Shown piece after piece: positions 14,059 to 20,519 of a DNA stretch of 20,519 nucleotides (positions are counted from its first letter, which is position 1; every line of letters starts with the position of its first letter). A program made the translations under genes and the position numbers. The stretch lies in assembly GCA_045594105.1 (NCBI GenBank), contig JAZNXY010000104.1, forward strand, positions 1 through 20,519, read 5' to 3'. Under the pieces are notes generated by a model, which was not told the origin of the DNA, did not search any database, and was given only the letters and a program-made list of their open reading frames with translations. Source of the DNA: URNF01 sp045594105 (GTDB taxonomy: Bacteria; Bacillota; Clostridia; Oscillospirales; Acutalibacteraceae).

Positions 14059-14424
14059 TTATATCTCCTCGGTTTCCAAAAATTGTTTCAACTCTACTGT
14101 GGTGCCGTCCTTCCACAAACGTTCAATATCATAAAAGCCACGGGCTTCCTGCTGAAAAATATGCAGAACAACCTCACCGTAATCCAACAATATCCAACGT
14201 GCGGCAGTATATCCTTCTATACGGTTGGGTGTGATATCACAAACACCCAAATCCCGTTCTACATAGTCGCAAAGTGCTTTTACCTGCGTGTTGCTGCCAC
14301 CTGTTACAAATACAAAGTAATCGGCAATAGCAGAAACGCCGTTCACATCAATCGCAACAATGTCTTTGCCTAAGTGCGTATCTAAAGAGCGTATAATACG
14401 CCCCAACTTTTCTTTTGATGTCAT
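14059..14424 (-). CDS. rsfS: Ribosomal silencing factor RsfS
   Basis: A 121-residue member of the RsfS/DUF143 family, which binds ribosomal protein uL14 and blocks subunit joining when nutrients are low. Hallmarks are KDIVAIDVNGVSAIADYFVF, the TGGSNTQVKAL segment, and WILLDYGEVVLHIFQQEARG followed by FYDIERLW. Two starts compete. The ATG at 14424 has AGGAGA about 6 bases upstream and is preferred; the ATG at 14439 overlaps the upstream stop as ATGA but has no visible ribosome-binding site and would add five residues. The last codons carry the leuS ribosome-binding site. Position after nadD-yqeK and the LCP gene matches the common Firmicutes order. Confidence 0.95.
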   Translation of the reverse strand: MTSKEKLGRIIRSLDTHLGKDIVAIDVNGVSAIADYFVFVTGGSNTQVKALCDYVERDLGVCDITPNRIEGYTAARWILLDYGEVVLHIFQQEARGFYDIERLWKDGTTVELKQFLETEEI

Positions 14425-14435
14425 ATATTCTCCTG

Positions 14436-15770
14436 TCATTGTGCAGTGGTGGTGGTAGTGACAGGTGCCGCCGTTGTAGCACCGCTTTGCTCTATCGCCA
14501 GGGCCTGCATCGCTTGTTCATTGATTTCTACCGCCGTACCCGTTGCTGTCAATTCTGTAATTAACAAATGCTCCGTTTTCAGCTCCAGACCGTGAGGATT
14601 AAAAGAATCCTGCAGCAGCTTCAGACAAGCTTCACGATCAATACCAAAATAGGTTGCCGTACCGAGCTTTGCAATTTTGCCGGGCATCGTATAGAACTTA
14701 GCGGTATTCAAATCAATCTTTTTGAAGTTAACCAACAATTTAGACAGTGCCTGTGCGTAGGTCATATTTTCGGCACTGCCGGGATGCACGCCTGCCATCA
14801 TTTTTGCCACGGATGCGGCATCGGTGTTGGTGCGAATGGGTGCACCGCCTGCCATAATGGGAGACACCACGTTTTCGTACAGTGCTTTTTCATCCATAGC
14901 GGACAAGCGCTGCAGTAATGCTGTCCACACCTTGCGCTGACGGGCAAGACGGGCAACGTCCTTTGCGGGAGTGTTGTTGAAATCGTAATCCGCCGCATAA
15001 TACAATGCTGCTTTGCCGTCTAAAATGCGTTTGCCTGCGGCATATTGTACGCCATCCACCGTGATAGCCGCTTCCAATTCCACATCAATGCCGCCAACCA
15101 AATTAACCAGATTCACCAACGTTTCACGCGGTAACAAGAAATAGTTATCGATCGGCATACTGAGCTGATCATTAAAGAATGCCACAAGACTTTCCACGGC
15201 AGAACCTGTTTTTTCAGTCAACGGTGTACTGCAAACAGTGTGCTTGCCATCCTTCTGCTCCGGCTCGAACACACGCTTTCTGCAGGTTTCACACCAGGTA
15301 AGCGGTGTCGGATTGTTCCAGACATTACCCAGGCGAGAAACCGCCCACGCACCGCTGTTACCCATATAGGTATCTACCGGCATCTGCAAGAAGTTAACAG
15401 ATTTCGCTTTTTTATCAAAGCAAACGAGGGTTACCATATCCATAGCGGCACTGTCATCCTCACCCATTAAACCAACCGCAAAGTAAGAAACCTTCTTTTC
15501 GGCGGCTTCGGGGGTGGTGTCATAGGAAGTAATGTCAACGTTATGTGCATTACCGCCGGAAGAAAAGCTGGAAATGATACCGAAAATAACCACACCGACA
15601 AACACCAACGACAAGGTCACAAGAACCGCCACCAGCACACGGATAATCACCGTGCCTACCGGCACCTTTTTCTTCTTTGCTTTCTTTGCCGCGGCTTTTT
15701 TCTTCTTAACGCCTGCAGAAGTCGCAAGACTTACTTGCTTTTCTTTGCTCTTTTTGTTGTTATTTGCCAT
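14436..15770 (-). CDS. LytR-CpsA-Psr (LCP) family protein, divergent, with a cysteine cluster
   Basis: A 444-residue membrane-anchored protein: a lysine-rich cytoplasmic N-terminus (to about 36), one transmembrane segment (about 39-66), then an extracytoplasmic LCP-like domain with VSYFAVGLM, NFLQMPVDTYM, PIDNYFLLPRE, LVNLVGGIDVEL and DVARLARQRKVW. LCP enzymes transfer wall polymers to peptidoglycan. Here the usual IPRD motif reads MPVD (130-133) and the ALxYxRxR motif reads ALYYAADY (255-262), so several pyrophosphate-contacting arginines are missing; only the RLARQRK arginines remain. A CETC...HTVC cluster (C160, C163, H177, C180) is inserted. The tail is Thr/Ala-rich. The start at 15770 has AGGAGG 8 bases upstream and overlaps the previous gene by 11 bases; the ATG at 15776 is too close to the box. 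It may be non-catalytic. Confidence 0.82.
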   Translation of the reverse strand: MANNNKKSKEKQVSLATSAGVKKKKAAAKKAKKKKVPVGTVIIRVLVAVLVTLSLVFVGVVIFGIISSFSSGGNAHNVDITSYDTTPEAAEKKVSYFAVGLMGEDDSAAMDMVTLVCFDKKAKSVNFLQMPVDTYMGNSGAWAVSRLGNVWNNPTPLTWCETCRKRVFEPEQKDGKHTVCSTPLTEKTGSAVESLVAFFNDQLSMPIDNYFLLPRETLVNLVNLVGGIDVELEAAITVDGVQYAAGKRILDGKAALYYAADYDFNNTPAKDVARLARQRKVWTALLQRLSAMDEKALYENVVSPIMAGGAPIRTNTDAASVAKMMAGVHPGSAENMTYAQALSKLLVNFKKIDLNTAKFYTMPGKIAKLGTATYFGIDREACLKLLQDSFNPHGLELKTEHLLITELTATGTAVEINEQAMQALAIEQSGATTAAPVTTTTTAQ

Positions 15771-16947
15771 CGACATTGCCTCCTGTCAGTATTTCTCTGA
15801 GTGCCGCCTGCGTATCGGGATGTACCGCGGCACCTTTTCGTTCCAACTCCCGAATCGTATATTGAAGTGCGTATTGCATCGCATACTCAAGCGATTTCTC
15901 GGCACGCTCACGCATCACATCCACATCGGGATAGGTGCGGTCGGCAGAAATGAAATCCGCTATAAAAATAACCTTTTCCAGCAAGGACATACCCGCTCTT
16001 GCAGTTGTATGATACCGTATAGCATGCACAATATCCATATCACTAATGCCCAAAATGTGTTCCGTAAATGCGGCACCCGCCATTGCGTGCCACAGCTTCG
16101 GAGCGTTCTTTTCGACATCGGTTAACAGTATACCAAAGTCTTGCAGGATTTGCAACTGTTCCATACCGGAAGCATCCTTCATCACATCGTGCAGCAAGCC
16201 CGCTACACGTGCCTTATGCACATTGGCACCGTAACGCCGTGCCAGCAGCTCTGCGGATTTTGCAACCTCCAGGGAATGCAAAAAGCGGTAATTGCTTTCA
16301 CGTTTACGGATAATCTCTATCAGCTGCAATTCCAACTGCCGTTGTGCATCAGCATCGTTGTCCGTATACAATCGATTTTCGGTAATATAGGTTATCACCG
16401 TCTCCGGCACAAGCCCTTCCAAAAGCTGTCCGTTTGCGATACGTGTACGGATCTCAGTAGAAGAAATATCCCCTACCGCCTGTTCGGCAACATACCATTT
16501 CCCGCCGAGTGCTTCCCCATGTTCACGCAATGTCGTTGCAGAAACACCGTCACGGGGCACGGTACAAACGGTCACCATACCGAGAATCTCTTCGGCACAG
16601 TACCAAGTACCCAAAGTCATAAACATATCCGCACCGACAAACAGATACAAATCGGCATTAGGATAGAGGTTTTTCAACTCACGCAACGTATCTATCGTAA
16701 AGCTGGCACCGCCACGTTTGATTTCAAGATCGGAAACAACAAAACGTGGATCCTGTGCCGTAGCGATTTCACACATCTTCAAACGATGTTCGGCAGGGGC
16801 AATCTTCCCTTTTGCCTTATGTGGCGGAACAAAGGTTGGCATAAACAGCACCGTATCCAGAGACAAAGCATCTGCCAACATACCCGCCATCCGCAAATGC
16901 GCAGTATGTATAGGATCAAAGGTGCCGCCAAATAATGCTATTTTCAT
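15760..16947 (-). CDS. nadD-yqeK: NadD-YqeK fusion: nicotinate-nucleotide adenylyltransferase and HD-domain Ap4A hydrolase
   Basis: A 395-residue two-domain protein. Residues 1-195 are NadD, which adenylates nicotinate mononucleotide in NAD synthesis: GGTFDPIHTAHL (7-18), TFVPPHK (38-44), FVGADMF (103-109) and ISSTEIR (161-167). Residues from about 205 to 390 are a YqeK HD-domain hydrolase, a family shown to cleave diadenosine tetraphosphate symmetrically: H224, HD at 253-254 (LLHDVMKD), H287 (WHAMAG), YHTTAR at 312-317 and D331 (FIADFIS). In Bacillus these are separate adjacent genes; here a single open frame joins them, with no internal stop or frameshift. The ATG overlaps the yhbY stop as ATGA and has only a weak GAAGAA upstream, so coupled translation is likely. 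Confidence 0.93.
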   Translation of the reverse strand: MKIALFGGTFDPIHTAHLRMAGMLADALSLDTVLFMPTFVPPHKAKGKIAPAEHRLKMCEIATAQDPRFVVSDLEIKRGGASFTIDTLRELKNLYPNADLYLFVGADMFMTLGTWYCAEEILGMVTVCTVPRDGVSATTLREHGEALGGKWYVAEQAVGDISSTEIRTRIANGQLLEGLVPETVITYITENRLYTDNDADAQRQLELQLIEIIRKRESNYRFLHSLEVAKSAELLARRYGANVHKARVAGLLHDVMKDASGMEQLQILQDFGILLTDVEKNAPKLWHAMAGAAFTEHILGISDMDIVHAIRYHTTARAGMSLLEKVIFIADFISADRTYPDVDVMRERAEKSLEYAMQYALQYTIRELERKGAAVHPDTQAALREILTGGNVDGK

Positions 16948-17240
16948 TTCTTCGGCAGAACAATGACGGGCTCTTTCGCAGGACGATACAGCACAAAGGT
17001 ACGACCTACCACCTGTACCGATGCCGCATTGACAGCAGCCGCAATTTCCGCTGCCGCCTCCTTTGCGGTAACAGGTGCGGTTTCAAGAACCTTGCCTTTT
17101 ATCAATTCACGTGCTTCCAAGGCATCGTCTGCCTGTTTTACCAACATGTCTGCAATACCGCCTTTTCCGACATGCAAAACAGGTTGTAATGTATTGGCTT
17201 GTGCACGTAAAAATGCACGTTGTTTACTTGTCAACTCCAT
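16944..17240 (-). CDS. yhbY: YhbY/CRM-domain RNA-binding protein
   Basis: A 98-residue single CRM-domain protein (YqeI in Bacillus) associated with pre-50S ribosomal particles. It begins MELTSKQRAFLRAQANTLQP and has the GKGG loop (HVGKGGIADMLVKQ), then LEARELIKGKVLE and a final VQVVGRTFVLYRP strand, as in YhbY. AGGAG lies about 7 bases upstream of the ATG, and the start overlaps the rdgB stop by one base (TAATG). It lies directly before nadD-yqeK, the usual Firmicutes order. Confidence 0.94.
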   Translation of the reverse strand: MELTSKQRAFLRAQANTLQPVLHVGKGGIADMLVKQADDALEARELIKGKVLETAPVTAKEAAAEIAAAVNAASVQVVGRTFVLYRPAKEPVIVLPKK

Positions 17241-17854
17241 TAGTTTTCTCCTTGTTTCTTCAAAAAATCGCTCAAAAGCGGTGCAAACACACGCAGTGCT
17301 TTACCACGATGGCTGATAGCATCTTTTTCTGCAGGTGAGATTTCCGCAGAGGTTTTGCCCGGAAAATCATCGGTTACAAACAGCGGATCATACCCAAAAC
17401 CGTTTTCACCTTTGGGAGCATACCCGATTTTGCCACGACAAACACCGTTTGCCGTAATGGTATCTCCGCTCGGAAACACACAGCAAATTGCAGATACAAA
17501 CTGTGCACCACGCTGTTGTTCGGGAATATCCCGCATTTCATACAGTAATTTTTCGTTGCACATCTCATCGGTGCCGTTTTCTCCCGCATACCGTGCAGAA
17601 TACACGCCGGGTGCTCCGTCAAGTGCATCTACCATCAAGCCCGAATCGTCTGCAATCGCAGGCAACCCGGAAAACTCGCACGCCGCTGCCGCTTTCAGAT
17701 AGGCGTTTTCCGCAAAGGTCGTGCCGGTTTCTTCTACTTCGGGAAGCTCCATTCCCAAATCACGATCGGTGACCGCTTCAATACCTAACGGCAGCAAAAT
17801 ACGGCTGAGTTCTTCTAATTTATGTGCATTATGTGTTGCAATAATAAAACGCAT
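17240..17854 (-). CDS. rdgB: XTP/dITP diphosphatase (non-canonical purine NTP pyrophosphatase)
   Basis: A 204-residue Ham1/RdgB enzyme that hydrolyses dITP, XTP and similar triphosphates, keeping deaminated purines out of nucleic acids. Motifs in order: IIATHNAHKLEEL at the N-terminus (the S/T-x-N-x-x-K signature), ETGTTFAENAYLKA, IADDSGLMVDALDGAPGVYS, GFGYDPLF and ISHRGKAL. The frame is open to 17923, but the ATG at 17854 is preferred because it gives the family N-terminus MRFIIATHN and has AGGAG 7 bases upstream, next to the ftsY stop (TAAGGAG). All catalytic motifs are present. Confidence 0.96.
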   Translation of the reverse strand: MRFIIATHNAHKLEELSRILLPLGIEAVTDRDLGMELPEVEETGTTFAENAYLKAAAACEFSGLPAIADDSGLMVDALDGAPGVYSARYAGENGTDEMCNEKLLYEMRDIPEQQRGAQFVSAICCVFPSGDTITANGVCRGKIGYAPKGENGFGYDPLFVTDDFPGKTSAEISPAEKDAISHRGKALRVFAPLLSDFLKKQGEN

Positions 17855-17864
17855 TTCCGTCTCC

Positions 17865-18773
17865 TTATTCCTCAAACAGAGCCGCAGCAAATGCTGCGGG
17901 ATCAAAGGGCTGCAGGTCATCAATACCTTCGCCTACACCGATAAACTTCACCGGCACTTTCAAATCACCACTCAGTGCCAGCACCACGCCGCCACGTGCC
18001 GTACCGTCCAATTTAGTCAGCACAATACCTGTAAGTCCTGCCACTTCCTTGAACTCTTTCGCTTGATTAACAGCATTCTGTCCCGTAGTAGCATCCAGTA
18101 CCAACAGCACCTCTTTGTCTGCATCGGGCAGTTCACGTTCAATAATACGGCTGATTTTATGCAGTTCTTCCATCAAGTGTTTTTTGTTGTGCAAGCGGCC
18201 CGCGGTATCGCAAATCACCACATCCGCACCACGTGCTTTTGCGGCTGCAACCGCATCAAATACTACAGCACCCGGGTCTGCACCCTGCGTGTGCCGCACA
18301 ATATCTACATCCGCACGTTTCGCCCAGATATCCAGCTGCTCAATGGCGGCATCACGGAAGGTGTCTGCTGCCGCAAGCAACACTTTTTTCCCTTCCGCTT
18401 TCAAGTTGTGTGCCAGCTTGCCGATAGTGGTGGTTTTACCCACACCGTTGACACCGATAACCAGAATCACAGAAGGTTTTGTATGCAGTGCCAGTGTGTG
18501 TTCACCTTGTAACAGCTCCGCTACAATTTCCTGCAGCAGGGCACGAACGGCAACAGGGTCGGTGACACGCTCTTCTTTAACACGCTGTTCCAGCATTTCA
18601 CGAAGCATAGATGCCGTAACGGTACCTACATCACCCATAATCAGAATCTCTTCCAATTCATCGAACAAATCCTTGTCGATGCGGGTAAAGCTCTGCAAAA
18701 CATCACCGATAGACCCCATCAACGCATCACGGGTCTTTTTTAACCCACCGGCAATTTTATCAAATAAACCCAT
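17865..18773 (-). CDS. ftsY: Signal recognition particle receptor FtsY
   Basis: The membrane-associated GTPase that receives SRP-bound ribosomes for membrane-protein insertion. The 302 residues comprise an N domain (1-95) and a G domain: GVNGVGKTTT at 107-116, the DTFRDAAIEQL segment at 137-147, DTAGR at 189-193, TKLDGTARGG at 253-262 and the closing GVGEGIDDLQPFD at 279-291. FtsY-type DTFRDAA and the closing motif separate it from Ffh, and there is no M domain. The acidic A domain of E. coli is absent, as in many Gram-positives; the short amphipathic N-terminus MGLFDKIAGGLKKT probably contacts the membrane. GAGG lies 8 bases upstream of the ATG. A gene for a small membrane protein separates it from smc. 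Confidence 0.97.
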   Translation of the reverse strand: MGLFDKIAGGLKKTRDALMGSIGDVLQSFTRIDKDLFDELEEILIMGDVGTVTASMLREMLEQRVKEERVTDPVAVRALLQEIVAELLQGEHTLALHTKPSVILVIGVNGVGKTTTIGKLAHNLKAEGKKVLLAAADTFRDAAIEQLDIWAKRADVDIVRHTQGADPGAVVFDAVAAAKARGADVVICDTAGRLHNKKHLMEELHKISRIIERELPDADKEVLLVLDATTGQNAVNQAKEFKEVAGLTGIVLTKLDGTARGGVVLALSGDLKVPVKFIGVGEGIDDLQPFDPAAFAAALFEE

Positions 18774-18782
18774 AAATTATCC

Positions 18783-19289
18783 TCATACTCTCTTATAGGA
18801 TATGTGCTTTTCATTGCGTAAAAACGCAGACAAAGACACAGCATCACCACGTGTTATTTCGTTTTTGAAAACAACATACGCCTGTGCTGCGCTGATATAA
18901 ATCAGCAGCATATCTGCACCTTCCACCACACGAAACACGTCTTCATAGCGAATATGCGTCTCGCCGACAGGTGTAAACTCTGCAAGTTCATCTTGGAAAA
19001 AACGCAGCGTAAACGGCTTATTATGCATATAGCGTGCTGTAAGGTCCATCTGTGCACCATACTTTTTAGCGGTCAGTCTCGGCCAAAACAACAAACAGAG
19101 ACCTGCCGCCAACATAATTACCGCACTGAAAACCATTTCCAACACCGCCGCCAGCAAAGCCACAAAAATCATAATCACCGCCATAACAACAAGTACGGTC
19201 TTTATGGGTGTGGCCTGCATATGCAGTATATAAAACCGACGGTAACGGTGTTCATTCATAATGCCTTGTACTTCAAACAACGGTTCCAT
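18783..19289 (-). CDS. YcxB-like membrane protein of unknown function
   Basis: A 168-residue protein with two closely spaced transmembrane segments (about 29-51 and 53-70) after a short polar N-terminus, then a soluble domain. The pattern of two membrane helices followed by RFFQDELAEFTPVGETHIRY, EDVFRVVEGADMLLIYIS and AYVVFKNEITRGDAVSLSAF resembles YcxB-like domain proteins, which also recall bacterial PH-like folds. No catalytic motif is visible. The ATG follows AAGGGA at 8 bases, and the gene begins 4 bases after the smc stop and ends 9 bases before the ftsY start, so it is translated from the same message. Its function is unknown to me. Confidence 0.75.
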   Translation of the reverse strand: MEPLFEVQGIMNEHRYRRFYILHMQATPIKTVLVVMAVIMIFVALLAAVLEMVFSAVIMLAAGLCLLFWPRLTAKKYGAQMDLTARYMHNKPFTLRFFQDELAEFTPVGETHIRYEDVFRVVEGADMLLIYISAAQAYVVFKNEITRGDAVSLSAFLRNEKHISYKRV

Positions 19290-19293
19290 ACTA

Positions 19294-20519
19294 TCATCCC
19301 TTCAAGCCGGCCGGTGTATCCATTTTGAGACCGAGTTTTTCCTCAACCTCGCTTGCACGCAGTTCAAGCAGTTTGGAAACACCACGTTCCTGCATCGTCA
19401 CGCCGTACAAGGTATCCGCTTCTTCCATAGTACCCCGACGGTGGGTAATGGCGATAAACTGCGTTTTCGCACACATACGGCGCAGATATGCCGCATAACG
19501 GTCAACGTTCACGTCGTCAAGTGCGGCTTCGATTTCGTCCAGTACACAGAACGGAGACGGTGTTACCTTCAAGATTGCAAACAGCAAAGCAATAGCGGAA
19601 AGTGCTTTTTCACCACCCGACAGTGCATCCAAATTCAGAATAACCTTTCCGGGCGGTTGAATGAACATATCAATACCCGAATTGAGAATGTCATCGGGAT
19701 TTGCCAGACGCAGTTCGCCCTTACCGCCGCCGAACATTTCCGCAAACACCGTGCCGAAATGCTGATTGATCATCTTAAAGCGGTCAATAAAGATTTCACG
19801 CATATGCACCGTCAGATCTTCGATCTGCTTTAACAGCTCATTGCGGGAGGTTTCTACATCCTCCACGTTGGTTTTCATAAACTGATACCGCTCGTTGACC
19901 TCTTTATATTCCTCAATGGCATCCACATTGACACTGCCGAGTGAACGAATCTTGTTCTTCAGTTCGTTCACACGACGGGTTGCCTCCGCAACGTCATCAA
20001 TCGGTTTTGCTACCGCTTCCGCTTCCATACGGGTCAGTTCGTATTCCTCATACAAACGGCGGGTAAGATCATCGGTCTGTTTTTGAATCGAAAGTTGTTT
20101 TTCTTCCAGACGGACAACCTCTTGACCGAGAAGCTCACGTTCTTCATTTTTCTCACGGGATTGCTGACGCAAGCGGGTCTGTGCCGCTTCACCCTCGTTA
20201 CGTTTTTGTACAAGTGCGGCAACCTCTCTGTCAGCACCACCCGCTTTTTCACGCAGGGCAGCTGCAGAAGCGGCTACCTTAGCAATTTGTCCCTCTATAT
20301 CCGCATTAGCAGCTTTTAACAGGTCGATTTGTGCAAACAAATCCTGACGGTGTCCATCCGCATCGGTGCGACGTGCTTCCAATTCGGCAATCGTATGTTC
20401 AAGGCCCTCGATTTCCTTTTGTGCTGCCAGTGCATCCAGGCGGGATTGTGCAATATCCGCAGACAAACGCTCTCGCTCTTCGGCAAGTTCCCTTCTGCCA
20501 CCGGACATCTCTTCAATCT
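19294..20519 (-). CDS. smc: Chromosome segregation protein SMC, C-terminal part (partial)
   Basis: About 408 codons of the C-terminal end; the frame remains open to the right edge, so the N-terminal ATPase half, hinge and start are outside the window. The visible part starts in the long coiled coil (Glu/Arg/Ala-rich heptads), continues through SLGSVNVDAIEEYKEVNERY, a typical SMC segment before the C-terminal head, and ends with the ABC head: the signature LSGGEKALSAIALLFAILK and Walker B FCVLDEIEAALDD, then AITHRRGTMEEADTLYGVTM. The RRGTM wording is slightly different from the common KGTME but within family range. SMC condenses and segregates chromosomes with ScpA/ScpB. It is the first visible gene of the long cluster running to leuS; smc next to ftsY is common in Firmicutes. 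Confidence 0.96.
   Translation of the reverse strand, partial: IEEMSGGRRELAEERERLSADIAQSRLDALAAQKEIEGLEHTIAELEARRTDADGHRQDLFAQIDLLKAANADIEGQIAKVAASAAALREKAGGADREVAALVQKRNEGEAAQTRLRQQSREKNEERELLGQEVVRLEEKQLSIQKQTDDLTRRLYEEYELTRMEAEAVAKPIDDVAEATRRVNELKNKIRSLGSVNVDAIEEYKEVNERYQFMKTNVEDVETSRNELLKQIEDLTVHMREIFIDRFKMINQHFGTVFAEMFGGGKGELRLANPDDILNSGIDMFIQPPGKVILNLDALSGGEKALSAIALLFAILKVTPSPFCVLDEIEAALDDVNVDRYAAYLRRMCAKTQFIAITHRRGTMEEADTLYGVTMQERGVSKLLELRASEVEEKLGLKMDTPAGLKG

Noticed and set aside
16141..16935. A 264-codon open frame on the plus strand within nadD-yqeK
   Set aside because: Shadow of the fusion gene; its composition (Cys, His, Gln-rich) is that of an antisense reading.
17721..18512. 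A 263-codon open frame on the plus strand opposite ftsY and rdgB
   Set aside because: Crosses the boundary of two well-supported minus-strand genes and shows no motif.

Overview
The window looks like a chromosomal core region of a spore-forming, Gram-positive anaerobe of the class Clostridia, probably near the Ruminococcaceae/Oscillospirales. The basis is gene content: a SPOCS/DUF3794-LysM (SipL-type) protein beside a SpoVAF-type germination protein, a CD1247-type protein behind efp, the Firmicutes-style yhbY-nadD-yqeK-rsfS order, strong AGGAGG ribosome-binding sites and sigma-A-like promoters. No mobile element, phage gene, CRISPR array, rRNA or tRNA was seen, and no gene-free stretch exceeds 300 bases.

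Layout. (1) Bases 1-1889, plus strand: the end of asd, then dapA and dapB, the early lysine/meso-diaminopimelate steps. (2) A bidirectional terminator at about 1892-1921 separates these from the minus-strand genes that fill the rest of the window. (3) 1924-4641: a two-gene unit read as murL -> murD2, the glycopeptidyl-glutamate epimerase route to D-glutamate in peptidoglycan. This is the most unusual part of the window. (4) 4722-7711: spoVAF-like -> sipL-like, a sporulation/germination pair. (5) 7802-8823: efp -> CD1247-type zinc-ribbon protein. (6) 8914-11325: yqeG -> endonuclease IV-like protein -> M24 (Xaa-Pro) peptidase, with overlapping or nearly touching reading frames. (7) 11382-11558: rpsU with its own strong promoter. 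(8) 11641-20519: a tightly packed cluster in transcription order smc (partial) -> YcxB-like membrane protein -> ftsY -> rdgB -> yhbY -> nadD-yqeK fusion -> LCP-family protein -> rsfS -> leuS, with gaps of about ten bases or less, or overlaps.

How it fits together. DapA and DapB supply the pathway to the third residue of the peptidoglycan stem peptide. MurD2 and MurL would add and epimerise the second residue (L-Glu to D-Glu). The two units converge on one terminator. The long cluster combines chromosome segregation (Smc), membrane targeting (FtsY), nucleotide-pool cleaning (RdgB), NAD synthesis and Ap4A hydrolysis (NadD-YqeK), ribosome assembly or silencing (YhbY, RsfS) and translation (LeuRS). 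Several members differ from textbook forms: the LCP protein lacks several active-site arginines and carries a cysteine cluster, NadD and YqeK are fused, and LeuRS has variant KMSKS and editing-site motifs.

All functional calls come from reading motifs in translated sequence; no database search was run.
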